NCBI GenBank assembly: GCA_903885635.1
Contig: CAISJE010000113.1
Coordinates: 1-62,526 of the forward strand
Length of the DNA: 62,526 nucleotides
Source: an uncultured bacterium
Lineage (GTDB): Bacteria; Cyanobacteriota; Vampirovibrionia; Gastranaerophilales; Gastranaerophilaceae
Direction: 5' to 3'
The notes beneath the pieces are model-generated. The model made no database searches. It was given only the letters and a program-made list of their open reading frames with translations, and was not told the origin of the DNA. Each line of letters opens with the position of its first letter. The stretch's first letter is position 1. The translations under genes were made by a program, and so were the position numbers. Shown here piece by piece: positions 1 to 7,491 of this stretch.

Positions 1-77
1 AACGACATCCCTTGATTAATTAATAATTCCATCTGATGCCTATCTTTATCATTTAATTGCTCATATGTCTTTTTCAT
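1..77 (-). CDS. IS30-family transposase, N-terminal fragment cut by the window edge
   Basis: The reverse strand from 77 to 1 reads 25 codons beginning MKKTYEQLNDKDRHQMELLI and continuing NQGMS. This has the N-terminal helix pattern of IS30-type transposases (a Tyr-x-x-Leu, then Asp/Glu-Arg, then a Leu-rich helix and a Gly-Met-Ser turn). Only the N-terminus is present, so the catalytic DDE core lies outside the window. The terminal inverted repeat is probably the T-rich stretch near 100-135, upstream of the start codon, but its partner end is not visible. Confidence 0.72.
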   Translation of the reverse strand, partial: MKKTYEQLNDKDRHQMELLINQGMS

Positions 78-323
78 GTGCCTATTCCTTTCAATTCTAT
101 TGTATTTGAAAGGTGTTGCACTTTTAATCAGAATTTTTGCGTAAAATACAATGGCAAGAAATGTAAAATAGGGGATTTAGAACTTAAAAACGGTGAAAGT
201 GCCGTATTGACAATATCAGAGGTTGAAGGATATGTAAAAGTAGTTCGTTCTAATTACAAAGATGAAATAGTTTACATAGCTACAAATCAGACAGATATTG
301 ATAATACGGAATTAAAGCTATAA
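57..323 (+). pseudogene. Fragment of an unrecognised protein next to the IS30 end, possibly a transposase remnant
   Basis: An open frame runs rightwards from the IS30 end to a stop at 323. Codons before about 110 probably belong to the IS terminus, so the gene's own start is missing. The rest contains a Lys/Glu-rich beta-strand pattern ending YIATNQTDIDNTEL, which faintly recalls the strand preceding the last acidic residue of some DDE transposases. The gene was probably interrupted by the IS. No start with a ribosome binding site is visible, and function is unknown. Confidence 0.3.
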
Positions 324-359
324 CTAGTTCCGAAAAACCTGCATAATTCCTGTAATTTA

Positions 360-1352
360 TTACTTCAACATTTCAATCAATTCAGGCACAATTTCATAAA
401 CATCGCCGACAATTCCGATATCCGCAATTTGAAAAATCGGTGCTTTAGGGTCTTTGTTTATCGCAATAATCTTCTCTGAGCTATTCATCCCCACCGTATG
501 TTGGATTGCGCCTGAAATAGCACAAGCAATATATAATTTCGGCATAACAGTTTTACCGGTCTGACCCACCTGTATGGAATGATCAGCCCAACCTGCGTCA
601 ACCGCTGCACGGCTTGCACCTACAGCGCCACCCAAAACATTCGCAAGTTCTTCAAGCAATTTCAACCCGTCAGCCGATTTAAGCCCCTTACCACCGGCAA
701 CAATAATTTCCGATTCGTCAATTCTTTTGCCTGTTGAAGGAATATTTTTGATAAACTCAACCAACTCAACTTTTTTTTCAACATTATCAATCTCAGGTTT
801 AATTTCTATAAATTGGGTGTCTTTTTCAATCGGGAATGTCGATTTTTTAAGCACTTTAGGTCTTACGGAAGCCATTTGAGGAAAATTTTTGCACAAAATT
901 GTTGCCATTAAATTTCCGCCAAAAGTAGGACGAGTTGCCGCCAGCATGCCTTTTTCGTTGATATCCAAACTCGTACAATCCGCTGTTAATCCTGTGTTGA
1001 GACTTGAAGAAATTCTAGGTGCCAAATCCCGTCCTTGCGTTGTCGCACCAATCAAAACAATCTCAGGTTTAATTTCATTTATTAAATCAATCACAATTTT
1101 TGAATAAAATTCGGTTGAATAAATCGCCAACCGCTCATCCTGCACTATATAAACTTTATCAAATCCATTGGATTTTAAATCCGACTTAACGTGTTCAATG
1201 TCACCTGCGTTTGTCACCACAAGTGCAGAAACCTCTTGTCCGCCAAGCTTAGCCGCTAAATTTTGAGCCGAATTCGCCAACTCCAAAACCACAGATGCTA
1301 AATCACCTTCTCTTGTTACTTCCGCATATATTAATATCCCTTGGTTTGTCAT
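360..1352 (-). CDS. etfA: Electron transfer flavoprotein alpha subunit
   Basis: This 330-aa protein is the FAD-binding subunit of an electron transfer flavoprotein heterodimer. The C-terminal FAD domain is complete, with GQTGKT at about 263-268, SGAIQH at 280-285 and NKDPKAPIF near 299-307. The length is typical. The start is supported by a GGAG eight bases upstream. It lies 52 bp downstream of etfB, and a REP-like palindrome fills most of that gap. It is the last gene of a leftward operon that begins with an NfnA-like flavoprotein. No acyl-CoA dehydrogenase, the usual partner, is visible in the window. Confidence 0.95.
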   Translation of the reverse strand: MTNQGILIYAEVTREGDLASVVLELANSAQNLAAKLGGQEVSALVVTNAGDIEHVKSDLKSNGFDKVYIVQDERLAIYSTEFYSKIVIDLINEIKPEIVLIGATTQGRDLAPRISSSLNTGLTADCTSLDINEKGMLAATRPTFGGNLMATILCKNFPQMASVRPKVLKKSTFPIEKDTQFIEIKPEIDNVEKKVELVEFIKNIPSTGKRIDESEIIVAGGKGLKSADGLKLLEELANVLGGAVGASRAAVDAGWADHSIQVGQTGKTVMPKLYIACAISGAIQHTVGMNSSEKIIAINKDPKAPIFQIADIGIVGDVYEIVPELIEMLK

Positions 1353-1377
1353 GGTGCCTACTCCGCTACTTTGTGTC

Positions 1378-1397
1378 GGTGCGGTTTAATCCGCACC
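1378..1397. repeat. REP-like palindrome, GGTGCGG arms
   Basis: A perfect 7-bp inverted repeat (GGTGCGG / CCGCACC) with a 6-nt AT loop lies between etfB and etfA, just upstream of the etfA ribosome binding site. On the minus strand it is preceded by GTAG. A near-identical copy, in the plus orientation, occurs at 11610-11629, and a sequence variant at 11550-11569. This is the pattern of dispersed REP/RAYT-type palindromes. Confidence 0.7.
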
Positions 1398-1404
1398 CTA
1401 CTTG

Positions 1405-2196
1405 CTAAATAATCTCAAATTCCTTTAATTTTTCTTTCAAAATTTTTGCGCCCTCTTTTGCATCCTTAGGCACAATAACTTCGCCGCCCTGTTTTTGCTC
1501 TGGTCTGAACGCCTTACTGACATAAGTCGGCGAACCTTTCATCCCAACTTCTTCTGGCAAAAGATTAACATCCTCCATCGAATAAGATTTCACATTTGCA
1601 TTATGAGCTTTAATAAAACCTTCAATTAAAGGTCTGCGAGGTTCATAATCACATTTGAGCATACATAAAACCGCAGGAAGTTGGACTTTTACAATCTCAA
1701 CGCCGTCTTCAACCTCTCGTTTTACAGTTAAAACCCCATCTTTATACCCCGTAATCTCTTTTACATAAGTAACTTGAGGGAAATTCAAATGTTGAGCAAT
1801 ACTCGGACCTGTTTGGGCCGTATCGCCATCAGTTGCAAATTGACCGCAAATAATTAAATCAACATCTTTAATTTTTTCACCTATAGCTGTAGCAAGAGTT
1901 TTTGAAGTCGCAATCGTATCTGCACCGGCAAATTTTCTATCAGAAACCAGAAAACCATCATCAACTCCCATTGATATTGCCTTTTTAAGTATTTCTTGAG
2001 CCTGAGGAGGTCCCATCGAAAGTACGGTTATGTGAACATCCTTAATCTTTTCTTTTAAGCGAACAGCCGTTTCTATTGCATAAGTATCAAAAGGATTAAT
2101 AACACTTTCCACGCCCTCTCGCTGGATTGTGTTATTTTCTGTCCATTTTATATCCGCCGTATCCGGCACCTGTTTTATACATAAAGCTATTCTCAT
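1405..2196 (-). CDS. etfB: Electron transfer flavoprotein beta subunit
   Basis: The 263-aa product pairs with EtfA. The ATG at 2196 (MRIALCIKQVPDT) is preferred over an upstream GTG because AGGTGG lies five bases before it. The adenine-nucleotide loop reads DGDTAQTGP at about 123-131. This resembles the DGDTAQVGP form typical of clostridial-type and FixAB bifurcating ETFs rather than the mitochondrial form. In a bifurcating ETF this site holds a second FAD instead of AMP. That reading is inference from one motif. Confidence 0.94.
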   Translation of the reverse strand: MRIALCIKQVPDTADIKWTENNTIQREGVESVINPFDTYAIETAVRLKEKIKDVHITVLSMGPPQAQEILKKAISMGVDDGFLVSDRKFAGADTIATSKTLATAIGEKIKDVDLIICGQFATDGDTAQTGPSIAQHLNFPQVTYVKEITGYKDGVLTVKREVEDGVEIVKVQLPAVLCMLKCDYEPRRPLIEGFIKAHNANVKSYSMEDVNLLPEEVGMKGSPTYVSKAFRPEQKQGGEVIVPKDAKEGAKILKEKLKEFEII

Positions 2197-2210
2197 ATTC
2201 ACCACCTATG

Positions 2211-2291
2211 TTTGGTTGAAAAGTCGAAGAGTCGAAAAGTTTTCCGTGGCTACATTTCTTTTTACTCTTTCCTTTTTTACTTTTTACGTTG
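2211..2291. repeat. Decayed purine/pyrimidine microsatellite tract
   Basis: Imperfect units of 7-9 nt follow one another: gttgaaaa, gtcgaaga, gtcgaaaa on the plus strand, then pyrimidine units complementary to GTAAAAA. The tract fills the space before etfB and supplies the last codons (RKK-stop) of the small gene upstream. Similar tracts occur near 11500-11545, 16520-16549 and 17519-17561. Confidence 0.55.
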
Positions 2292-2450
2292 TTTCGCCTG
2301 AACTTCCAGCGCCGCATTGTGTGCAATAACATGCATTGAGCACATTTTATAATTTTTAATATACCAAGCACAACTTTCTTGGCTACAAAGGACTTCGATG
2401 GTATGTCCTGCACTCATAAGCGGACAACAAAGTATTTTTTTATCAGACAT
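2277..2450 (-). CDS. 57-aa cysteine-rich protein of the etf operon
   Basis: The frame starts MSDKKILCCPLMSAGHTIEV and has cysteines at about 8, 9, 22, 27 and 37. Its AAAGGAG ribosome binding site overlaps the stop codon of the flavoprotein gene upstream, so it is very likely translated. No known iron-sulfur spacing is evident and I do not recognise the family. The position between an NfnA-like flavoprotein and etfBA suggests a small redox or metal-binding accessory protein. That role is inference. Confidence 0.72.
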   Translation of the reverse strand: MSDKKILCCPLMSAGHTIEVLCSQESCAWYIKNYKMCSMHVIAHNAALEVQAKQRKK

Positions 2451-2453
2451 TGA

Positions 2454-3296
2454 CTACTCCTTTACTACTTGTTTTAGTAAATTACAATTTTCATCGCGAT
2501 GTTTTTCCTGCTCTTTATAAATCCTTGTTCTATTTATAACTTCATCAAAATCAATTTTATGCGCGTCAAAATCAGGTCCGTCAACACAGGCAAATTTAAC
2601 TTCACCACCTACAGTTACTCGACAAGCCCCGCACATGCCAGTACCATCAACCATAATAGGGTTCATGCTCGCTTCTGTATAAACCCCCTTATCGCGCGTT
2701 AAATTAGCAACAGCTCTCATCATAGGCATAGGTCCTACAGCAATTGCATAATCAACCTTTTCTTTCGCCATAATTTCTTCTAAAACTTGTGTTCCAAATC
2801 CTTTTATACCTAAAGAACCGTCATCTGTAGTTATAAACAACTCCGTACAGGCATTTTTCATTTTATCTTGCCAGAAAATTAAATCTTTATTTCTTGCGCC
2901 CATAATCATATAAACTTTATTCCCTGCGTCTTTAAAAGCTTTTGCGATTAAGTAGCATGGTGCAGCGCCATATCCTCCGGCTAAGCAAGCGACCGTTCCG
3001 TAGTTTTTAATATGTGTCGGTTGTCCTAAAGGCCCTACCAAATCGACAATTTCATCACCAACTTCAAGATTAGCAAGCTTTTTTGTCGAATAACCAACCG
3101 CCATATAAACAATTGTCAATTCACCTTTTTTTTCATCAATATCAGCTATAGTTAAAGGAACTCTTTCACCCTCTTCATCAACTCTTAAAATAACAAACTG
3201 CCCTGCTTTTGCATTTCTAACCACATACGGCGCATCAATTACAAGCTCATACTGGTTTGGACAAAGCTCTTTCTTTGATAAAATTTTATACCCCAT
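2454..3296 (-). CDS. NfnA/SudB-type FAD/NAD-binding [2Fe-2S] flavoprotein
   Basis: This 280-aa protein is of the sulfide/dihydroorotate dehydrogenase-like FAD/NAD-binding family that includes the small subunit of NADH-dependent ferredoxin:NADP oxidoreductase. Visible features are an FAD-site VPLTIAD, the NAD-site GGYGAAP and GPMPMMRA segments, and a C-terminal [2Fe-2S] cluster region with CGAC followed by FACVDGP. The chosen ATG (MGYKIL) has GAAGG upstream; a GTG at 3356 would add 20 residues. The NfnB subunit that normally follows is absent. The next genes are instead a small cysteine protein and etfBA. Confidence 0.85.
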   Translation of the reverse strand: MGYKILSKKELCPNQYELVIDAPYVVRNAKAGQFVILRVDEEGERVPLTIADIDEKKGELTIVYMAVGYSTKKLANLEVGDEIVDLVGPLGQPTHIKNYGTVACLAGGYGAAPCYLIAKAFKDAGNKVYMIMGARNKDLIFWQDKMKNACTELFITTDDGSLGIKGFGTQVLEEIMAKEKVDYAIAVGPMPMMRAVANLTRDKGVYTEASMNPIMVDGTGMCGACRVTVGGEVKFACVDGPDFDAHKIDFDEVINRTRIYKEQEKHRDENCNLLKQVVKE

Positions 3297-3375
3297 TTTG
3301 CCTTCTTTCTCCGATAGTAAAAATACCATCCTGCGAAATCTTTTCAGATTCGCCACTCATATATTTACAATAATA

Positions 3376-3405
3376 ATTATACAATAAAAATGTAATTCAA
3401 TGCAA
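3376..3405 (-). promoter_or_regulatory. Candidate promoter of the NfnA-like/etf operon
   Basis: On the minus strand a -35-like TTGCAT (3405-3400) is followed after 18 bp by a perfect TATAAT (3381-3376). The predicted start is near 3369, giving a leader of about 70 nt to the chosen ATG at 3296. A 24-codon frame (MSGESEKISQ...) starts at 3360 and ends just past that ATG; it could be a leader peptide or chance. Confidence 0.55.
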
Positions 3406-3410
3406 GAAAT

Positions 3411-3767
3411 TTACGTTTCAAAAAATCCCTCGCAAATTTCTTTAGCTAATTGATAAGCAAGCACCGTTTTTTTGTATTTGCCTTTAAGAAAAAAAATACT
3501 TCCGTAAATAATAGCAGTTTTTAAAACTTTCAAAGAATATTCTTGACGTTTTTCTTGAATGAGCTCCTTTATCCTAATCAGGCAAGTTGAAAAATCAACC
3601 AAAAATAAACGTAAATTTGATAAATCAGCTCTTACTTTCTCCCGATGTTCCAAAATCATACTATTATATTTATTTACAAGCCTGTTAAATTGATATATTT
3701 TTGAAATTACAGCAATAACTACAATTAATTCCGCTAAAAAAAATGTTACAAAAAATATTTTTATCAT
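3411..3767 (-). CDS. Small membrane-anchored helical protein, unknown
   Basis: The 118-aa product begins with one strong hydrophobic segment (about 5-22), followed by charged amphipathic helices that could form a coiled coil (about 25-75). A second mildly hydrophobic stretch lies near 85-95. There are no catalytic motifs and I do not recognise the family. It is divergent from murT, whose start lies 75 bp away, and convergent with nothing. It may have its own promoter in the AT-rich gap. Confidence 0.6.
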   Translation of the reverse strand: MIKIFFVTFFLAELIVVIAVISKIYQFNRLVNKYNSMILEHREKVRADLSNLRLFLVDFSTCLIRIKELIQEKRQEYSLKVLKTAIIYGSIFFLKGKYKKTVLAYQLAKEICEGFFET

Positions 3768-3842
3768 ATTTTACCTTTTTGTATTAACATTATAATTATA
3801 ATGTAATTTTTTAAATTTTAAATACACCTTGAGGACTATAAA

Positions 3843-5183
3843 TTGGGCAAAATAAAGTTTTACTTGTCAATAATAAGCGCAAAAATACTGGCAACAGCAA
3901 TAGCAATGATGCACCGTTCTGCCGGAACTTCTTTCGTCGGGCTGGTTGTCCTAAAAGTCTGCCCCAAATTTTTATCCTACTGTTCAAAGTATGTCAAAAA
4001 AGACATAATTACAATCAGTGGTACCAACGGAAAAACAACCACCGCGGGTCTAATTGCCAATATTTTTGAAGCTAATGAGCAAAAGGTTATTCATAACGAA
4101 AAAGGCGCAAACATGTTGACAGGGATTGCAAATGTACTTGCGTTGAATATTTTACCGTTTAAAAGGTTTGACTATTACGTTTTGGAATCGGATGAAGCTT
4201 ATCTGACAAAATTATACGATTATCTTCCGTCAGATTATTTACTCGTAACAAATTTATTCCGTGACCAGCTTGACAGGTACGGAGAATTGGATATTACAGC
4301 AAGAAAAATTCAAGAAGCAATAGATAAGAACCCGAATCTTAAGCTCATTTTAAACGCCGATGACCCCATGGTCACAAAATTAGGGGATAATAGAGATAAA
4401 GTTTATTTTGGTTTTGACAAAGTTGATATTGTTTCCAGTTCGATATCTTCTCATGCGCCTGCAGAAACTGCAAACTGTCCGATTTGCAAGGAGTCTTTAA
4501 AATATGCTCAAAGATTTTTTGCACAACAGGGGCATTATTATTGTGATTGCGGATATAAACGCCCTCAGTGCGATTACGCTGGAGATGTCAAAATATTTGA
4601 GGATTATTCCATTCTTAAAATATCTTCTGTTAAGGGTGAATTTGAGTTTAATGTAAAGCTGATTGGATTGTACAATGCTTATAACGCACTGGCTGCAATT
4701 TCATTGGGGCTTGAACTCGGATATACCCAAAACCAAATCCAAAATGCGCTTAATACTTATCAATCAATTTTTGGCAGAGCAGAAAGATTAATCCTCCGAG
4801 GTCATCAAGTACTTGTCCAGCTTATCAAGAATCCGACAGGGGCAAGCGAAGTGCTTAAAACTGTTGATTTATCGTCTAATATTTTAATAATGATAAATGA
4901 TAATTACGCTGACGGACGCGATGTTTCTTGGCTTTGGGATTCTGATTTTGAATTTTTGCAAAACACCAAAAACCCTATTGTTGTATCGGGAAATAGGGCA
5001 AAAGATATGGCAGTAAGGCTTAAATATGCAGGGATTGATGCTTCAAAAATAATCGTAATTCCAAAAATAAGACATGCAATTGAACATTTATTAACATCTT
5101 TGGATATTAATGAAAAAATCACTATTTTGCCTACCTACACCGCTCTTTTAAAAATGCAAACAATTAGAAAAAAATTCCTTTAA
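3843..5183 (+). CDS. murT: Lipid II isoglutaminyl synthase subunit MurT
   Basis: MurT is the Mur-ligase-like half of the MurT-GatD complex that amidates D-Glu of lipid II. The ATP P-loop reads TISGTNGKTTT near 59-69. A Mur central domain carries a four-cysteine zinc ribbon (CPIC...CDCG), which is diagnostic of MurT, and the C-terminal DUF1727 domain contains the conserved ADGRDVSW. The 446-aa length is typical. The start is TTG with GAGGA nine bases upstream. GatD, normally adjacent, is not in this window; cdd follows instead. Confidence 0.93.
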   Translation: MGKIKFYLSIISAKILATAIAMMHRSAGTSFVGLVVLKVCPKFLSYCSKYVKKDIITISGTNGKTTTAGLIANIFEANEQKVIHNEKGANMLTGIANVLALNILPFKRFDYYVLESDEAYLTKLYDYLPSDYLLVTNLFRDQLDRYGELDITARKIQEAIDKNPNLKLILNADDPMVTKLGDNRDKVYFGFDKVDIVSSSISSHAPAETANCPICKESLKYAQRFFAQQGHYYCDCGYKRPQCDYAGDVKIFEDYSILKISSVKGEFEFNVKLIGLYNAYNALAAISLGLELGYTQNQIQNALNTYQSIFGRAERLILRGHQVLVQLIKNPTGASEVLKTVDLSSNILIMINDNYADGRDVSWLWDSDFEFLQNTKNPIVVSGNRAKDMAVRLKYAGIDASKIIVIPKIRHAIEHLLTSLDINEKITILPTYTALLKMQTIRKKFL

Positions 5184-5225
5184 TTAATTGATTTACATTT
5201 GAAAAAATAGTGTAAACTTATAATC

Positions 5226-5609
5226 ATGGATTATGATATTTTATTAAAAAAGGCTCAAGAAGCTTCTAAAAATGCCTATGCAAAATATTCTAACTTTTTT
5301 GTCGGAGCATGTGTTTTGGCTGAAAGTGGCAAAACTTACGTTGGTTGCAATGTTGAAAATGCAAGCTATGGTCTGGCAATTTGTGCAGAGCGAAACGCAA
5401 TTGCAAATGCAATTACAAATGGAGAAAAATCAATTCTTGCCGTTGCAATATATTCTCCAAATATTGACAATTGCACCCCTTGTGGAGCCTGCAGGCAGGT
5501 GATTTTCGAATTTCAAAAGGATAAAGAAATCAAAATTATAACGAAAACTCAAGATGGATGCAAAATTTACTCGATTAATGAACTTTTGCCTTTTGGTTTC
5601 GAATTGTAA
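5226..5609 (+). CDS. cdd: Cytidine deaminase
   Basis: This 127-aa enzyme deaminates cytidine and deoxycytidine in pyrimidine salvage. The zinc-site motifs are present: CAERNAI (catalytic Glu) and PCGACRQ (two Cys ligands). The NVENASYG substrate loop is also present. It lies 42 bp after murT. No Shine-Dalgarno is visible; a TATAAT hexamer ends two bases before the ATG, so the initiation mode is unclear. An inverted repeat TTTACA/TGTAAA occupies the gap. Confidence 0.95.
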   Translation: MDYDILLKKAQEASKNAYAKYSNFFVGACVLAESGKTYVGCNVENASYGLAICAERNAIANAITNGEKSILAVAIYSPNIDNCTPCGACRQVIFEFQKDKEIKIITKTQDGCKIYSINELLPFGFEL

Positions 5610-5610
5610 T

Positions 5611-5826
5611 ATGTATTTTATAGAATTTATTATAAAAAAATTTATGAAAAGAAACGAAAAACCCGTTTACAATCTTAATCCAAATGATGAAAATCAGGAT
5701 TATGAATGCTGTGAGCATTTATTCATGCCAATTGATAGTACGGCTGAAATTTTATCTTGCACAAAATGTGGCACTCTTATAAGACGGAGCGAGCTAAAGA
5801 ATAAAAATTTCTTTGTTAAAAATTAA
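5611..5826 (+). CDS. Small CxxC protein, unknown
   Basis: A 71-aa frame starts one base after the cdd stop. A second possible ATG at 5644 would give 60 aa. The C-terminal half has CC-x-H and then CTKCGTLIRR, which looks like a minimal zinc ribbon. The tight spacing to cdd suggests co-transcription. No family is recognised. The 3' end overlaps the end of the convergent pilin-like gene by four bases. Confidence 0.6.
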   Translation: MYFIEFIIKKFMKRNEKPVYNLNPNDENQDYECCEHLFMPIDSTAEILSCTKCGTLIRRSELKNKNFFVKN

Positions 5827-6359
5827 TCTAATAAAGAATGGAAATGATCAATATAATTATTAGCTATCGCTTTTATTGATTCCTCTGTGTTTTTTGACGC
5901 GACAGCTGAAGCAGAAGCATTAAGAACTCCGATTAAAATTGACAAAGTATCACGGTTAACATCATTTTCAGAGACTCTATCATATTTGAGATGAAGGATT
6001 GAAATTAACGAATTAGCCAAAGTAAATATATTTTCAGTATCGTTCGCATTAACAACAGCAGATAAATCAGAGTAAGTTAGAGAAGATAAAGCACTTTCAA
6101 CCTCAGAGGCAGACTTCCCAACGTAAGTCAACGCATTTGAGCCGGCAGTTTCTGTTTTGCTGTAAGGAACGACGTCATCCAATATTGCCGAATTTAAGCT
6201 TGGTGAGCTTAAATTAACCGATTGATACTTAACGCTAGATTTTGTCATATCAGCAAGTTTAATTTTTTGATTGTTATATATTGTAAAGACCGCAAATGAA
6301 ATAGGAACAATAATACATAATAACAATGCAAATTCTAAAACGCTTTGGGCTTTTTTCAT
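5823..6359 (-). CDS. TadE/type IV pilin-like secreted protein
   Basis: The 178-aa product starts MKKAQSVLEFALLLCIIVPI. This has a short basic leader, an Ala before Gln-Ser, a Glu at +5 and then an uninterrupted hydrophobic helix, the pattern of prepilin-peptidase substrates and TadE-like pseudopilins. The start is chosen because GAGGAG precedes it; an upstream ATG at 6422 lacks a site. The mature part is Ser/Ala/Asn-rich without known motifs. It stands alone, convergent with the small CxxC gene. Confidence 0.68.
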   Translation of the reverse strand: MKKAQSVLEFALLLCIIVPISFAVFTIYNNQKIKLADMTKSSVKYQSVNLSSPSLNSAILDDVVPYSKTETAGSNALTYVGKSASEVESALSSLTYSDLSAVVNANDTENIFTLANSLISILHLKYDRVSENDVNRDTLSILIGVLNASASAVASKNTEESIKAIANNYIDHFHSLLD

Positions 6360-6552
6360 AAATTTTCTCCTCAGATTGTAACTCTTATTAAATAATACCA
6401 TTTTTCCATACTTTTGTAACATAATTTGAAATAAATTTTACATTGGGCATTATAAGCGTTTTACATCGCATCATTTCCCCCAATATTTAACTTTCATTAA
6501 TTTTCTTTAAAAATAATCACCTTAACTATTCACAAATGCTTAGAGTTTTAGT

Positions 6553-7380
6553 ATGATTATATTTATGAATGTTGAACAATTGTATTCTGATATACCACCG
6601 ACAAAGTTAAGAAACCAAGACGAGGAGTTTAAACCGGCTAAAACTACACCTTTTTGGCTATGGGTTGGTAACCAATTTTTCTACGGCATGTTGGAAAATA
6701 GATTTTTTGCTCTTCGTTATAAAGGTGAAGATAATTTTTTAAACAGAGATAAAAACATTCCGACAATAGCTTTTGCACCGCATATGAATTGGTGGGACGG
6801 AATTGTCGGATATAATATTACAAAAAGAATTTTTGACAAAGAAATTAGATTGATGGTAGAGGAGCTCAATAGATTTCCGCTATTAAGGCGTGCCGGAGCG
6901 TTTCCTGTTAACAAAAAATCGCCGCAAGCTTCTATGACCGCACTCAAGTATTCAATAGACGTTATTGAAGATTTAAACAACATTTTGTATATTTTTCCGC
7001 AGGGTATAATTAAACCACCAAATTTCAGACCGATTGAATTTCAAACAGGACTTGCCTATATTGCCCAAAAAGCGGCTAAAAAGTATGGAAAAGTTAATTT
7101 GCTGCCGATTGGAGTTAATTATTTCTTCCTGCGGGCGGATAAACCCGAAGTCATGGTTGAAATTGGCAAGATCATAACTGTAGAAAATGCAACTATGGAT
7201 AGAAAAGAATTTTCTGAATTTTTGGCAAAAACACTTGAAGATACTTGTGACAAACAAAATTCTGACATTGCCGCAGGCAATTTAAAAGGTTATAAGACTC
7301 TTTTCCAGCAAAAATTAAAATGGTATCGAAAAATCGAACAACGGCTTAAGCAAATTGAGATAAAAGGGTCGGGAGTATAA
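6553..7380 (+). CDS. PlsC-like 1-acyl-glycerol-3-phosphate acyltransferase family protein
   Basis: The protein has the acyltransferase HxxxxD motif as HMNWWD near 77-82. It also has a block II-like region (RRAGAFPVNK) and the block III pattern FPQGII near 149-154. A phospholipid or glycolipid acyltransferase acting at the inner membrane is likely. The 275-aa length is somewhat larger than minimal PlsC. An in-frame ATG at 6565 (MNVEQLYSD) is an equally good start. It is a single gene, 111 bp before pheT. Confidence 0.82.
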   Translation: MIIFMNVEQLYSDIPPTKLRNQDEEFKPAKTTPFWLWVGNQFFYGMLENRFFALRYKGEDNFLNRDKNIPTIAFAPHMNWWDGIVGYNITKRIFDKEIRLMVEELNRFPLLRRAGAFPVNKKSPQASMTALKYSIDVIEDLNNILYIFPQGIIKPPNFRPIEFQTGLAYIAQKAAKKYGKVNLLPIGVNYFFLRADKPEVMVEIGKIITVENATMDRKEFSEFLAKTLEDTCDKQNSDIAAGNLKGYKTLFQQKLKWYRKIEQRLKQIEIKGSGV

Positions 7381-7449
7381 TTTTTAGTTCATTTATTTAC
7401 ATTAAACTTTATTTATTATAAAATCGGAATAAATGAAGTTGTGGTAAAA

Positions 7450-7464
7450 GGCGCCTTCGGCGCC
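7450..7464. repeat. GC-rich perfect hairpin before pheT
   Basis: GGCGCC-TTC-GGCGCC is a perfect 6-bp inverted repeat with a 3-nt loop, 28 bases before the pheT ATG in an otherwise very AT-rich gap. No T-run follows, so it is not a standard terminator. It matches the format of hairpins at 14878, 15024 and 17947. Confidence 0.6.
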
Positions 7465-7491
7465 GATTGTTAATTTATAAAGGAATTAAAA

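Noticed and set aside
2132-2413. A 93-aa minus-strand frame overlapping etfB's start
   Set aside because: It overlaps both the etfB start and the 57-aa cysteine gene in another frame, lacks a ribosome binding site, and its Lys-rich sequence comes from the microsatellite tract.
3354-3360. GTG at 3356 as start of the NfnA-like protein
   Set aside because: It would add 20 residues outside the family N-terminus; the ATG at 3296 has a better ribosome binding site. The 24-codon frame starting at 3360 is kept only as a possible leader peptide.
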